Assembly: GCA_037974965.1 (NCBI GenBank)
Contig: JBBPFI010000005.1
Span: forward strand, 372,001 to 436,000
Direction of reading: 5' to 3'
Source: Dacryopinax spathularia
Lineage: Eukaryota; Basidiomycota; Dacrymycetes; Dacrymycetales; Dacrymycetaceae
DNA length: 64,000 nt
Shown: piece by piece, positions 10,386-23,127 of the stretch
How positions within the stretch are numbered: position 1 is the first letter of the stretch
Layout: each line of letters begins with the position of its first letter
Program-made: the position numbers and the translations under genes
Notes under the pieces: model-generated
Databases searched by the model: none
The model's input: only the letters and a program-made list of their open reading frames with translations
What the model was told of the DNA's origin: nothing

Positions 10386-13197
10386 ATGCGTTTCCCAAAA
10401 CTCACTCCATACCTGCGCTTCCACCCAACACCGGTCACCTTCCTCATCTGCATCACCTACATTGCCATCTTCGCTGCTGTAGTCGGTGTACACGAGTATG
10501 GCTGGGACGCGCCTGAGCCAGGGAGTGGAGAGCTAGTAGGCTTGGACCTGGAGGGAGCTATGGCAGACCTGCGAGTGGTGCGTGGCTACCTGCATGTGGA
10601 TCACCAGCAGATGTTGACTGTATGCTGCCAGATCGCAAGACGACCTCATCCGTACAACTGCAAACAGAACGACATCGTCCATGACTACATCGTATCCCGG
10701 GTGAAGTCGATCGCGTCAGGCAAATCGTTTATTGAGATCGACGACGATCTTGTCAGCAATTCGACCTTCATCAATGGAGGGGTGCTGCAAGACCAGCTGA
10801 GCCTGGGCAACGTCATGTACTTTGAGGGCTTGAACATCCTGGTGAAGGTCGACGGAGAGAGGCAAGATCTGCCCGCCGTCCTGTTAAGTGCACATTATGA
10901 TAGTGTCTCAACTGCTCCTGGTGCGTCTATACCCTACAACCTTAGTGGTGTTCTCTCTAACGGTATCCATAGGTGCGACTGACGATGGCATGGGAGTCAC
11001 ATCGCTGCTCGCCCTCCTCAAGCACTATGCAGAACATCGACCCTCCCGCACCCTCATCTTCAACATCAACAACGCGGAAGAAGACGGTCTGCTCGGCGCC
11101 GTCGCCTTCCTGGAACATCACTGGGCCTCCCTTCCCAAGACCTTCCTCAACCTCGAAGGTGCAGGTCAAGCCGGGCGCCCCCTGCTATTCCGCACCAGCT
11201 CGCCGCACGTCACATCTGCCTACCATGGCGTGCCCCACCCGCACGGGAATGCCATCTCGGCCGATGCGTTCAAGCGTCGCGTAGTGAGGAGCAACACCGA
11301 CTACGTGGTGTACGAGACGAAGGGATGGGAAGGATTGGACGTAGCGTTTTACAGGGGGAGGAGCAGGTATCATACGCGTGCGGATGACGTGCCTGGGATT
11401 GGAGGGGACAAGGCCCAGTGGGCAATGCTGGAGAGCGCATACTATGCCACTGAGGGGCTGATTGCGGATGAGCAGCCGAATGTGGGCGGAGAGACGGTGT
11501 TCTTCGATGGTGCGCTGTCCGTGTCGCCCAACATGGATACTGTAGGCTAACGAAGGGCAGTCCTTGGCTCCGCGCTCGCCGTTTTCTCGCTCCGCACGGT
11601 GTATATCATCAACATCCTCCTCCTGATTCTTGGACCTATGATCGTCGGAGGTTTGCTTTTTTGGACCCATATTAAGCGGAGAGTCGCTTTCCCCTTGCAT
11701 GGCTGGGTTCGCTTCCCGGTCGCGCTCATTGTCAGCCTCGTCGGGACGATCGCGCTTGCACTCGTCTTCAACCACGTCAATCCTTATGTCAGTCTACTCT
11801 TCATGTTTCTCTGGTATTAGCAAGACGTTGACGTCTCACAGATCGTCCACTCCTCGTCGTACCTCGTCCTCATATCCCTTCTCACGACCTCATTCGTCCT
11901 CCTCACCGCCACCCTCCGCGTCTTCGCCAGGTTCCGCCCTGTCCATCAACAAAAGCTCATCGTCCTCGTCGAGCTCTATGTCTTCTGGTGGTTCATCCTA
12001 GCCATCTCGACTGGTTTCGAAGGTCCGCCTCAAATGCTCGTCGCACCCTACTTTGTCACCCTCTTCCATACCGGTACGCTCCTTGGCCTCCTCTTGGGAC
12101 TGGGTGAGAACGCCATCCTCGAGTGGCAGGGGAGCAAGGAGAAGGAACGCATCGTTCGCGTTTCTGGAGAGGCGGACGAAGACGGCAGCGTTGAAGTCTC
12201 GGCGAGCGAGATCAGGGAACAAGCGCTCCCTGCCGAGCCGACCGAGCGCACTCCTCTCGTCACACGCACCCGAGCCGATCCGATCGACGAAGCGCAGGAA
12301 GCAGAGAAACAGATCTCAGAGCTGTGGATGTTCCAATTCTGGCTCGCTGTGGTCTTCCCCGCTATCTGGGCATCGCAAACCGTTCTGCTGCTCATGACCA
12401 GTCTGGGCCAGACCCTCGTCGACGGGAGTGCGCCCATTACCGTCTACCTCGGTGTGGCGATCATGGCCTACCTGATCGTCCTCCCTCTTGCGCCGTTCTT
12501 GCATGCGGTGCACTTCAATGTCACGATCGCATTACTCCTTGCCTTGGTGGGGAGCACAATCTGGTGCCTTGTCGGACCTCCATTCACGGCCAGCTACCCG
12601 TTCAAGACGTTCTATCGACAGGTCGTCACGCTCGATACCGCGCCAGTCAGGAACGAAGTCATGCTGGGCGGTATCCCATCGGTCGTACCTGCTGTGGTCG
12701 AAAGCTGGAAGCCAAGCGGAGAAGTCGAGTGCGGCCGAAGCATGGACGTCATGTTCCGACCCAACCTGAAAGCATGTGTTTGGGAAGGCCATGTCGGTGC
12801 GGAAGGGATGGGGGTTGACTTCAGCATCACCCGCACGGGCCAGAGCAGCGCCAAGCTCGAACTCACCGGGTCGAACACGCGCTCCTGCGGCGTCTCGTTC
12901 GACAAGTCCGTTCACTCGGTTCGGATCGCCGGTGCGGGCCCACCAACATCCGCGCTGGATTCAGTAAACACATTAGCGCTCATGTCACGTACATGGAACA
13001 AGACGTTCGAGCTGGAGTTCGAATTCGATGAGGAACTGCAGGGAGGAACGGTGTACTGCGAGTATGCGGATTCCCAGCCGGGGCAGATACCGGAGTTTGA
13101 TGATGTGCTGGAGAGCATTCCGGTTTGGGCGACTGTTACGAAGGGTGGGAGTGGGTTGGTTATTGCGAGGAAGAGTTGGAAGATACCCGGGCTATAG
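10386..13197 (+). CDS. PFF1: Vacuolar membrane protease (M28 family)
   Basis: An 866-aa multi-pass vacuolar metallopeptidase, orthologous in layout to yeast Pff1 (peptidase family M28). Exons: 10386-10577, 10632-10920, 10973-11509, 11561-11787 and 11842-13197. A short cytosolic N-terminus is followed by a first membrane helix (TFLICITYIAIFAAVVG). The lumenal peptidase domain then carries zinc ligands and catalytic residues: H152 and D154 in AHYDS, D164/D165 in GATDDG, and E196/E197 in NNAEEDG. The C-terminal half has several membrane helices. All expected metal-site motifs are present. The intron after FFD restores the conserved FFDVLGSALAVFSLRT stretch. The call is very secure; its physiological substrates are not known. 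Confidence 0.93.
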
Positions 13198-13461
13198 CTT
13201 GGGTCCAGGAGGGCAGGATGGGCTAACCATGTCTTGTTTAAACGTACCATATGTTCGAACATGCTGTTCATGCAATGTATCATGATAATTGCCCTGATCG
13301 CGCGCTCAAAATGTCCACGGTCTATGCGACAGCGCTATAAAGACAACCATTCGTAATAACTATCAAGTTCCTCAATTGATTCTTTACTTCATTTCTTCTT
13401 GTTGTAACAATACATGGTCCCAAGTTCGTCTCAAAAGTCCTTGATCAGTCCGTAGCCCAGC
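13198..13461. other. Convergent 3' intergenic region
   Basis: 264 bp between the stops of PFF1 (rightward) and methyltransferase 2 (leftward). It should contain both poly(A) regions. No gene is seen. Confidence 0.5.
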
Positions 13462-14462
13462 CTACACCCTGCGGAACAACAGCAGCGCCATCGGGTTCTC
13501 CACATTCACCAACTCATCCCGGAAGCCCATCTTCTCCGCCTCAGCCTTCAAGCGCTTCACAGTCCTAGCCGTAATATCCCCCTCCGGATTCTTCGCGTCC
13601 TCCGGGTGCGCCTTCGCATAATTATGCACCGAGCTGCTCGTCCTGAACCAGCCCTCGACACCCTCCCATGGCAGTTGGCGCTTGATGATCACTGGCTGGC
13701 GATCCTCGATATGCAGCTTCGGGAAATGCGGTCCGATGTACTTGATCCTCCTTTCCGCTTTGGGGTCGAACCCCTCACCGGGGGAAGGAATGGGGTCGAG
13801 GAACTGGTGGACGATGTCGTACCCCGGTTGAGAACGGTATGGGCCTAGCTGGTCGGGGGCGTTCGCGTAGTGGTCGATGATCGTGTTGAGCGCTGTGAGC
13901 GGTTCGCCGAGCTGGAAGACGGTGTAGCTGAAGAAGGCGACGGTGCCTTTGGGTCGGAGGACGCGTCGGATCTCGTTCCATGTATCCGGGAAAGTGAAGT
14001 ACTGGCAAGATGTTGCTATGCAAACATGAGACGCCTAATTATTGAGATGGCTGGGTCGATAAACGCACCAGCCGTGATCATGTCCACGCTCCCGTCCAGG
14101 AACTTCAGGTTCTCGGCGGGCGAGACGACATACTCCACATTCTTCTCCGAGCTCTCTTCCGTCGCCTTCCGTGCAGCCTCAATCATTGCCTCGGAGGGAT
14201 CGGTCCCAATGACCTTCTTGAACCGAGCTGCGGTCGTACGCGCTGATTGACCTGAGAAGATTACACATTAGGCCGTCTGGACCTCGGAGCGGTACAGTGG
14301 TCAGAGCATACCTGTACCACATCCCAAATCAACGCATACATCCCACTGCCCACCTCCAGCTTCATGGTACTCGTAAATAGTATCATACAGCTCCTTAGGG
14401 TACGACGGTCGGAAAGACTGGTACTGTTCCGCGTTGAAATCCTTAGCAGAGAATGCGGCCAT
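13462..14462 (-). CDS. SAM-dependent methyltransferase, paralogue 2
   Basis: A 295-aa class I methyltransferase, paralogous to the gene at 3999-4941. Exons on the minus strand are 14312-14462, 14069-14251 and 13462-14015. Splicing creates motif I DLGCGTGQSA, followed by IGTDPSEAM and TAATSCQYFTFPDTW. It shares with paralogue 1 the FRPSYP/YRPTYP N-terminus, the PDTW(D/N)E segment and the KLG/KMG-FxxE C-terminal pattern. It has one extra intron, inside motif I; the second intron is at the same place as in paralogue 1. It probably acts on a small carboxylic acid, as Tmt1 does, but the acceptor cannot be read from sequence. It is divergent from the MFS exporter at 15064. Confidence 0.9.
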
Positions 14463-15063
14463 TGTTCGTGCCTCAGTTTGTTGATTGTGCTAGTGCAATG
14501 CACTTTTCGACGCGTCTAGCTACGCGACTTATATTGCTTCACGGTATTCAACAATCCACGCAAATTGGAGAAGTGGATTCGAGGTGAAATGTTGCATGGA
14601 TGAGTCGATTGAAGCCGTGGATTTCCATCTGGACCGCCCCACTCTGCTTCCGCACAGTAAACGGAAATGATCGAGACCGTCCCCTACGGTGCATGCGGGG
14701 GCCTATCTGGTACTTCCACATCTTGAGCCCACAGAAACCAGGACCCCGTATCTTGCTTCTTTATTTTAATCTGATCGGAGGCTTCGCACAGTACCGCATT
14801 GAAGTCTGGACTGGTCAACTCCCTTCTCCTGGTTCTCTAGACTTGACTCTCGTCTCTCTGTCTGCCGGGCGAACAGACCACGTCCACGCTATATCGCAGT
14901 CCGTGGCAAACGGAGAACTTGCTACATCTGAAGGAAAAGATGAGCATAAAAGGGCTGCGCAAAATGTGGCTTTCTTCGCCGTAACACTGAAGAAATCATC
15001 CAACCGAACAGCATATCTTCCGTTCTCCGATATAGGGCTCTACATCCCGTGCCGTAATGCAAT
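14463..15063. promoter_or_regulatory. Divergent promoter region, methyltransferase 2 / MFS exporter 1
   Basis: 601 bp between the two divergent starts. An AT-rich ATATAAGTC element on the minus strand near 14525-14535 lies about 65 bp upstream of the methyltransferase ATG and could be its TATA element. No coding sequence is supported; the ORF at 14600-15364 does not match the spliced exporter frame. Confidence 0.4.
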
Positions 15064-16992
15064 ATGTCCACTGCAAGGGATGCTCTGTTTGCAGCAGCGC
15101 AGAATTCGTCACTCGCGAACTGCGGCGATCGCACAACAGCTGGAGAACAATCGCAAGGCTTGGGAGTTCCCCGTGCAGATAACCCTGCGCCAGCTGCCGG
15201 CGAAGACGGGACTGTTAACCAGCCAGCTGCGGACGTCCTCCCAACGACCTCTGAACTCGGCAATCAACCCGCTCTGGAGCAAAGTAAGGAGCATCCGAAC
15301 TCAGTCGATGTCGACCGCGCATATTCTGGTAAGTCCTTCTTTGCTACTTGCTAGTCGTACATGACCATGAACATGGAACAGTCTTTTCTAAATGGGAGAA
15401 GTGGGTGATAGTCTTTATCACCGCTGTTGCTGCGATACATTCGCCTCTGGCCGCCAATCTATACTTTCCAGCGATACCCCTCATAGCCGACGTAAGCGAA
15501 CTTTGCAGGTGCAATCGAACCGCAGCAGATGTTGACCCAACTCCCAGGCTTTCGGAAAACCCATAGAGCTTATCAACGTGACCGTTACGGTATATATGCT
15601 CCTGCAAGGCCTAGCCCCAACAGTATGGGGCAACCTGGCCGACCTTCCATGGTGTGGCCGGAGACCGATCTACCTCGCATGCCTCTCGCTCCTCTCGCTA
15701 GCCTGTGTGGGCCTCGCCTTAACGCCCACGAACGCCTACTGGCTTCTAGTCCTCCTTCGCTGCGTGCAAGCTGCGGGGAGCGCGAGCGTTATCGCCCTTT
15801 CGAGCGGTACGATCATGGACATTGCCGCCTCTCACGAAAGGGGGATCTTCCTCGGCATATCGGGCATGGGACCCCAGCTCGGGCCAGCGATCGGGCCCGT
15901 TATAGGAGGACTCCTAGCTGGCAGCCTAGGGTGGAGAAGCATCTTTTGGTTCCTGACGATCTCGGCAGGAACGACCTTCGTGCTCGAACTACTCTTCCTA
16001 CCAGAGACGCTTCGCGCAATCGTAGGTGATGGCAGTATCGCCGCTCCGCCGTGGAACCGTCCCCTTATACCTGTCCTTGGAGCGAAGTCTAGGGGGAAGT
16101 ACGACCCGTCCCTACGCCCGCCAACGACAAGCAAGGCTGGCCCCCTCGAGTTTATCAAGCTGTTTCGCTACCCGGATTTGCTCATTATCTTGGGTACCAA
16201 TGGTGCGTACTTTGATGCGATCAGATTTATGAACGAGGAATCTTACGGACGAAACCAACAGCCATGCAGTTCACCATCTTCTACTGCGTTCAAGCAACCA
16301 CATCGCCCTTGTTTCTCGAGTTATACCCTTGGTTGACGGAGATCCAGCTCGGGTTGACCTTCCTAGCGTATGGCGGAGGGTGCATACTGGGGGGCATCGT
16401 CTCCGGCCGACTGCTGGACTGGGACTACGCTCGAACAAAGAGAAAGTTGCAGGCAGAGGGGGAAGGAGGGACTACTCCTGGGAGCGTGAGGGGATATAGG
16501 AATCGGGATGGCGTGCCGGTCATTCATGCCCGGCTCAGGCAGACGCCGGTCTATTACGGCCTATACATCGTCCTCATCATCGCATACGGCTGGTGCGCAC
16601 GAGTGAAGGCACCAGTGGCGGCGCTCCTGGTCTTGCAATTCTTCTGTACGTCCTGTCTCATGCCCTGCGTAAAGCAAGCTAAAGCGATGAGCTGAACAGC
16701 AATGGCCATGTCCATGGGCATCTTCAACGTCACCCAAGTCCTCATCATGGATCTTTTCCCCGGCCGGGGATCTTCGGTCGCCGCCGCGAACAACGTGATG
16801 CGCTGCATACCGGGCGCGGTCATGGTCAGCATCGTCCAGTATATGCGTGATGGAGTTGGGGCTGGGTGGACGTTCACTATCCTTGCGCTGGCTTGTGCGG
16901 CGAGTTATCCTTTGTTGATACTGGAATGGGTAAAGGGGCCAGAATGGGCCAGAAGAAGAGAGGAACAGGAGGGCAGGCTGTTTGCCGCATAG
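15064..16992 (+). CDS. MFS drug:H+ antiporter, QDR-like, copy 1
   Basis: A 568-aa DHA1-type exporter resembling Qdr/Flr1 proteins that export drugs and small organic molecules across the plasma membrane. Exons: 15064-15328, 15382-15491, 15548-16202, 16262-16645 and 16700-16992. A disordered N-terminal tail precedes the first helix (KWEKWVIVFIT). MFS motif A is GNLADLPWCGRRP between helices 2 and 3; the antiporter motif C lies in GMGPQLGPAIGPVIGG (helix 5); a long central loop begins after FLPETLRAIVGDGS. The last exon holds FNVTQVLIMDLFPGRGSS. Exon borders match those of copy 3 (32426-34320), and the proteins are very close. The substrate is unknown. Confidence 0.9.
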
Positions 16993-18152
16993 ATAAAAGC
17001 CAGGAGCCAAGTAGAGGAACTGCCTTTGTGTCATTATGGTTTTACTGAGCATTTTGGACCGTATATCAGAGAACAGCAGCGCTCTGGGACGAGGCTTCGG
17101 GCAACCCGCCTATCGCTCCTCTATAGAAGTTAAACCCCGTCGCGCCGTGCACAAGATACTCCAGCTTGCCACATGAACCTCCAATTTCAGAAAGGGGCTT
17201 GGAGCTTCTTGATGCGGTTATATCTCTGAGAAACGTCAGCGGATTTAACCTAACTGGAAATGGGCTGCTCCGGTCGCCGTTCGACCGTGGCGTTTCTGGT
17301 TCTTATTTCCGGGCGCCCTGAGCGGAAGCAAGAGCCAATCAAACGTGATTTCCGGTGCCTTGTATTCAGTTCGGCCGGTTCGCATGCTCATGCTATACGC
17401 CTTCCTCAGAACATCAGAAAGCCTACAAGTTTGCCGAGGGACAACAAAGACTGTAACTCGTGCCACATGATGGATAATATTGGCCCCTTTCTCACTCCTC
17501 GCTGATCTGGACTGTAACCGATACAGCCGTGGCCGATCCACCGTAGATTTGTATTGAGTACGTTTATATTGGTCAGATCTCCGTCGAAATACGACACTAA
17601 TCTCCAGGGCATGTGTGCAATTCGATTATACGTATGACACACTATCGGCCACACTACTCGGAACATCCCGATTACGCCCGCCGATGATGTGCAATGCCCA
17701 TCCTCCTATCAATGGAAGCATGGATGCGATTCAGTGCGGTTCACGCTGCCAAAAGAAGTCTTAACCGCACGGATCAGCCGTCCCTTCTTTGCCTTCTTGC
17801 CTTGCCCTGGGCTCCAGATCTGTGGGTATTGCCCCCTAAATGCCTGGAGTTGGAGAAGTTCGCTCCTGATAAGGGGCTTGAGGAGCGCTGGTGCTAATAC
17901 GGCAACAGTACCGCTACTTCGCCCCACACAGCATTGCGCGACCTCTTGTGGGCGGTTGTGCACGCGGTATATCTGGCCGCCGAGAGGCTCAAATAACCGG
18001 TGGTACCCTCAAAGCTACTCTATTCTGCTGTAACTTTGTTGCGCTGTCAACTGGGCACGGTCGTCTTGTCCTCTCTACTTGTCTGGTTGCCTGCTTGACA
18101 GTAATTCACCGTCGGATCATACCGCTCTGCCTGGAGTGTGCCATCTGTTGCC
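16993..18152. other. Intergenic, no gene seen
   Basis: 1,160 bp. Six-frame reading gives only short ORFs without domains. There is no TIR, LTR or tRNA-like structure that I can see. Confidence 0.5.
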
Positions 18153-19723
18153 ATGCCTTACGCTTCTTTTCCGGAGGATAAGACCTCCCTCTGGTTTGAA
18201 GCGAACTTCCCGCTAGCTGGCGACATCGCTCAGCTGCATCCTGGAAGGCAGAATATTCTACTCCTTCCATGTACTTATTCAGTCATTCCGGCAACGTATG
18301 CGCATGGGAGGCTGACTTGTGGCAGATGTTGGGCTAGATATTGGTTCTCTCGCAAATCAATTCAAGGATTCTCAGCTATCCACCCACTACAACCTACTGG
18401 CTATCGACTTTCGATCACAAGGAAGGACAGTGAATGATGCACAAGAGCCGCACGACTGCTGGGTGTGCGCCGCTACAATCCTGAAACTCCTCGCTCGACT
18501 GCGTATCCCTGAAGTGCATGTATTTGGGAATGGCGCCCTCTCCATTGGAACGGCCATCCGACTTGCACTCCTTTGGCCAACGGGGATCAAGAGTCTAGCT
18601 CTCCTATCCGTGCACAAATTCCTGTGAGCGCTCTTCGGTTCTCGGTCCATCCGTCATATTGAATTCATTCAGGGAGGACTGGCTCGTCGATACGTTCAAG
18701 GAGTTAACAATCACATTGGCTACTGCCAGAAGTCTCGAGGAGATAGAAGACATCATCAACGAACTCATACCCTACTTATTCTATGATGTAAGGTTTCTCA
18801 TCACCACCTTTGCTCAGGCCCTGACTTCTTGATCTCAGGGGCTACCCGAGGATGAGCTTGATTTCTTTGCCACGTATCTCACCAAGCAATATCCGCCAAC
18901 GCAAATATCAAGATTCAACGACATGCTGTTCTGCTTTCGAACTCAATGGGTCGGTTCCTCCCACACTGTCAGTCTATCAGCGAGGCTTACTAGTGGACAG
19001 CTTGAACCGCTGACCAATGCGCAACTGGCTCATATCCAACAACCTGTGTTGATTCTCCAAGTAGGTCCAGTGCCCCAGAGACCGTCTCCCTGAGCTGATC
19101 AAGGTAGCCGGAAGACGTTCTGACCTGTTCGAGGGAGTCAGGTGAAGATCTTCGAAAGCAGCTGCCCAAAGCATCGCCGCTACACTTCCAGGTCTTACAC
19201 ACACCAGCGGCTGCGTGTTACTTCACTCGCTGCTCAGCCGGCCGAGTGAACCAGCTGTACAACGGTTTTCTGGGCAGCTTACCGCCACGACGAGAGGCCA
19301 CAATAACTCCTCCTGATCTAAGAACGGCTTTGCAAGCTCTCTCAAGACTGATGAGGAGAACCGATCTTTCACACCGGGACCCGCAAAAAGCGCTTAGCTT
19401 CAGCTGCATATCAACGGGAGATTTGGCCGACGAGCATGCCATCAGGGCGCAATTAAGACAGCTGGAGCAACATGCGTTTAGCCCCTTAGGACCGAACGGC
19501 GAACTTCCTGGAAAGTGAGTCCTGCGGTTGTCTGTTGGTTGGGCGACACTGAATATCGCGCGCCAGGTTCATCGAGAGACACTCTCGATCCCTTTTCGGT
19601 CGGCACAGGTCGATGTCGAACGGAGAGTGGGTGTATTCTGCCATAGACGTGCGTGTCGGGCAAGGGGAACACGTGAGCTCGGATTCAGAAGGCGGATCGT
19701 TACATTCGGGAACTGAGGTGTAG
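18153..19723 (+). CDS. Alpha/beta hydrolase-fold protein with atypical nucleophile elbow
   Basis: A 421-aa protein of the alpha/beta hydrolase fold, like poorly characterised basidiomycete family members. Seven exons: 18153-18270, 18326-18623, 18673-18787, 18839-18949, 19001-19060, 19108-19514 and 19567-19723. N-terminal features are LANQFKDSQLSTHYNLLAID then FRSQGRT, which is the strand-4 region after the lost oxyanion loop, then IPEVHVFGNGALSIGTAIR. The usual G-x-S-x-G elbow here reads GNGAL (residues 107-111), so the nucleophile position is Gly, not Ser. A PVLILQ segment matches the strand before the acid. The C-terminal tail after the last intron is Ser-rich. It is probably a non-hydrolytic or altered member; role unknown. 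It converges with the SPATA20-like gene. Confidence 0.7.
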
Positions 19724-19924
19724 CCCCTGAGATAAATGACTTGCATACATACGTGGTACAGTAGATGTTGAAGACCGGGTCGGGCGCTGTCCGAAAAGGG
19801 ATGACCACACTAATTCGCGTACATGCGTGATGGCGATAGGTCGCGACGTAGAGCATGCGGTGAAGTCTGCCAACCTATTAGATGGCTTATTTGGAAAGCA
19901 AACAGACTCAATCACCTTATTCGT

Positions 19925-22537
19925 CTAGTGTACAGTTTCCAGTTCTTTGATCACGTCCTCGACATTCTTGCTTGGCAGTCCGCAAGTTTTCCCGGCACAT
20001 ACTCGACCTGTGACCTCCTTTGCTTTATCACTTTTCTCCCAAACGTAGATCGTATCCTGTCTCCACTTCTTACTGTCCGTCTCTCGGAGATTCCCCACGA
20101 ACTTGGCCGCTTCTTCTTCGAGGTCTGCGCTGAGGAGGACACATTTTGGCTCTTGAAGGTGGATGATTGCTGCACAGACCATTTCGGGCATGGATGCTGG
20201 TTGACTGAGCAACTTGTGCGCAAAGTGTTGCAGCACCTTCGTCGCATATGCTCCGTAGCGCTCTGCCCTGGACTCTGACACGTTGGGAATACCGAGCATG
20301 GAAGGGTCGGTCGCGTGGCAGATCGAGTCCAGGATGATCAGATTGTGCAGGGATATCGAGTTGGCGGAAGGCTCCGGACCGTCATGATCTATGCACCACC
20401 TATCAGCTTCGTTCAACGATGAAGAGCGGGGCGCGAACCGTCTTTCAACCTCATGATCTTGCTCGCATCGCTGTCCGCCGCACTTGCGAAGTAGCCACCG
20501 TCCTTTTCGTCCCAAAACAGCTCGTCTTGCTTGTCTTGCAGTTGGACCGCTAGTTGGAGCAGCTCAGGGTCAACCTTGACTTGGTACAGAGCGAGGAGAC
20601 CGTTGATGACGCAGCCATAGTCTTCCGCTACCCTGCAGCCCTATCAGCATACTATGGTGCTTGGAGTATGATGACCTGCCCTTGCACATTGGTGCCATAG
20701 CATCGCAGGAGCTTCCCGTCCTTAATCATTTCCTTCCCGATAAACTCCGCCAGCCGCCTGCCTTGATCGTAGAAGCGGTTCTTCTCTGCTCCTTGCAGGT
20801 GAATCGACGCTTGGGCGAGCGTCTTCAGCATCAACCCGTTCCAGCTAGCGATTATCTGTAAGCATACGGTCAGAAGAGTTCGACCATGAGGTGCCGTGCA
20901 GCCATACCTTATCGTCCAGATGTGGTCCCGGCCTCTTCTCCCTCTCGTCGAACAGCTTCTTCCTTCCTCGGCTGACGATCTCTTCCACCTCCTGTACGCT
21001 CATCCCCAATTTGCTGGCAGTCTCTTCAATCGTTCGCTGCTCCATCAACACATTCTTCCCCTGAAGCTCTCCATGCGGGTCCAAATCGGGATCCACGTTC
21101 CCTTCCTCCTCAGCACCAAAATGGTCGCAGAACACCTTCGCGTCTTTCTCCCCCAGGATCTCTTGTATCTGGGCAGTCGTCCAGGCGTAGAAGGCCCCTT
21201 CCTTTTTGAGCTCGTCGCCTTCGCGTTCGTAGGCCTCGGCGTCTTCTGCTGACATGTATGCTGGCCCTGGAGAGCGGGAGAGGAGAACTCGGTCGAGGTA
21301 GGAGAGGACACCTTCTGCTACAGTGCGGTAGTACTCGTCGCCGGCCAACGCATAATAGGTCACTGCGCAAGATATCGTCAAAATCGGACCAAAGGTGGTC
21401 GGAGAGTTGCCCACGGTAATGATATGCTAGCTGTGCGTTGTCGTACAGCATGATCTCGAAATGCGGAATATGCCAGATCGCATCCACGCTATACCGATGA
21501 AACCCAAGGCCGAGCTGGTCATGTATGCCGCCCATAGCCATTTTCTACCTCATGTAAGTACCACAAGACTCCATCCATGGGATGAGCGCCGAACCTTAAG
21601 CGTAAGAGCGCTCATCTCCCTTGCCCTCGAGTCCTCAGGATGCAAGAACATAGCGGTATGCAGGAAGGAGAAGATGCTTTCTGTTGGGAACTTGGGTGCA
21701 CCTCCAAATCCACCGCGCTTCTTGTCGAAGATGTGGTTGAGCATGGTTAAGCAGCGACCGCATAGCACCCTTGGTGCCAGCGTCCTCTGCTCTGACGAGG
21801 TAGGCGATGCGGGCTCTTCAAGAATGTCGCTGAGCGAGTTTCCCTCTGGTACGAGCTGATCCCGTGCCGTTGCCCATCTGTCACATTATGAGTGAGAAAG
21901 GCCAAGAAGTAGTACTGCGAGAGAACGCACTTGTCCTTGATCTGCGACAGGATTTGCTCTATCGCTCGGGGTGGGAAGTATGTCCCCCCGAAGAAAGGCA
22001 CTTTCGTGTCCGGAGTGATCCATACGCTCATAGGCCACCCTCCTCGGCCCGATATAGCAGTCACGTAGTTCATGTATACACTACAAGGAGGATTTGGTCA
22101 GAGCTCTTGTGTGACTGTGAGTCGCACGACGGGCGTACCGATCCACATCGGGCAGGACCTCCCTATCCACCTTGACGTTCACGCATACATCGTTCATGAG
22201 CTGGGCCACCTTCTCATTCTCAAATGATTCTCGTTCCATCACCTAGCAGAGTGTGTCAGGCTGGCTTCTCCAAAGTGATCGCATAGGTGGGACGTACATG
22301 GCACCATCTGCAAGTCGAGTACCCCACACTCAGGAAGACCGGCTTGTCCTCCCTTTTTGCCTTCTCGAACGCCTCCTCTCCCCATGGATACCAGTCCACC
22401 GGATTGTATGCATGTTGCCTGCCATCATTCTCTCAGCTCAATCTACAGTCGACCGACGACAATGTAGGTACAAACCGCAGGTAAGGCGAGGATTCGTTGA
22501 TCAGCCGGTTCGGCTTGCCATGATGTTGATGCGCCAT
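19925..22537 (-). CDS. SPATA20/YyaL-like protein with thioredoxin-fold domain
   Basis: A 712-aa protein of the conserved DUF255-thioredoxin plus (alpha/alpha)6-barrel family (human SPATA20, bacterial YyaL). Its function is not firmly known; a redox or sugar-epimerase-like role has been proposed. Ten exons run from 22476-22537 to 19925-20388; the others are 22298-22418, 22139-22242, 21931-22080, 21595-21877, 21415-21544, 20908-21362, 20680-20855 and 20439-20632. The N-terminus has [12 protein letters not shown] and [11 protein letters not shown], then a C-x-x-C site in [10 protein letters not shown] (C57, C60), GGWPMSVW and [10 protein letters not shown]. The barrel part has a [11 protein letters not shown] segment and [12 protein letters not shown]. 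The intron at 20633-20679 has a GC donor instead of GT. No targeting peptide is obvious. Confidence 0.9.
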
Positions 22538-23127
22538 CCTCCTCTGGCAAATGAGCACTGTTGCTCTAGTATGAGGTAGTCGACTCTTCACAGGCTGTAT
22601 AGCAGCTATAAGGCGATAGATGGAGAGCATACATGCAGCTTGTTGGCCGCCTCAGGCTGAAACTGCCCGCTGTGATGCGAGGCAGGTAACATGCCGCCAT
22701 TCAGTTGGCGGGGATGTGATCGGGACGCGATCGGGGGGCGCGCGACGTCATGACTGTCTTAGGACGCGGCGAATCCAGCTAGTACAGCTTATCAACCTTA
22801 GATGGTCAAACACTCCCTTCGATATTACGATATTACAAGAGGAGAGCTCTTTCTGCTCCGACTGAACTGCGCCTGGACTGTAGAAGACATCGATTCCTTG
22901 CTTACGTACATACGGGACAATGACTTTCGCACGAAAAGACAGGCAGGGGAGGCATGAGGGACATGAGCCGAATGCTGGGCAAGCTTCGGAAGAAATGTGG
23001 AGAAGGGGTATCGTATCGCGCGAGAAAACAAGAAAGAACAGTGAAGAGCAAGGATGACTGGGTTGTAATGGGTTTGTTGAGCATATGATAGAAGAGGAGA
23101 ATGAATGTTGCATGCCAATGAAGGGTA
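22538..23127. other. Intergenic, no gene seen
   Basis: 590 bp between the start of the SPATA20-like gene and the stop of the vWA gene, both leftward. It should hold the vWA 3' end and the SPATA20-like promoter. Overlapping minus-strand ORFs (22748-23144) have no domain and are not spliced into either neighbour. Confidence 0.45.

Noticed and set aside
3999-19723. A secondary-metabolite gene cluster around the methyltransferases, hydrolases and MFS exporter
   Set aside because: There is no backbone synthase (PKS, NRPS, terpene or UbiA type), P450 or pathway regulator, and housekeeping genes are interspersed.
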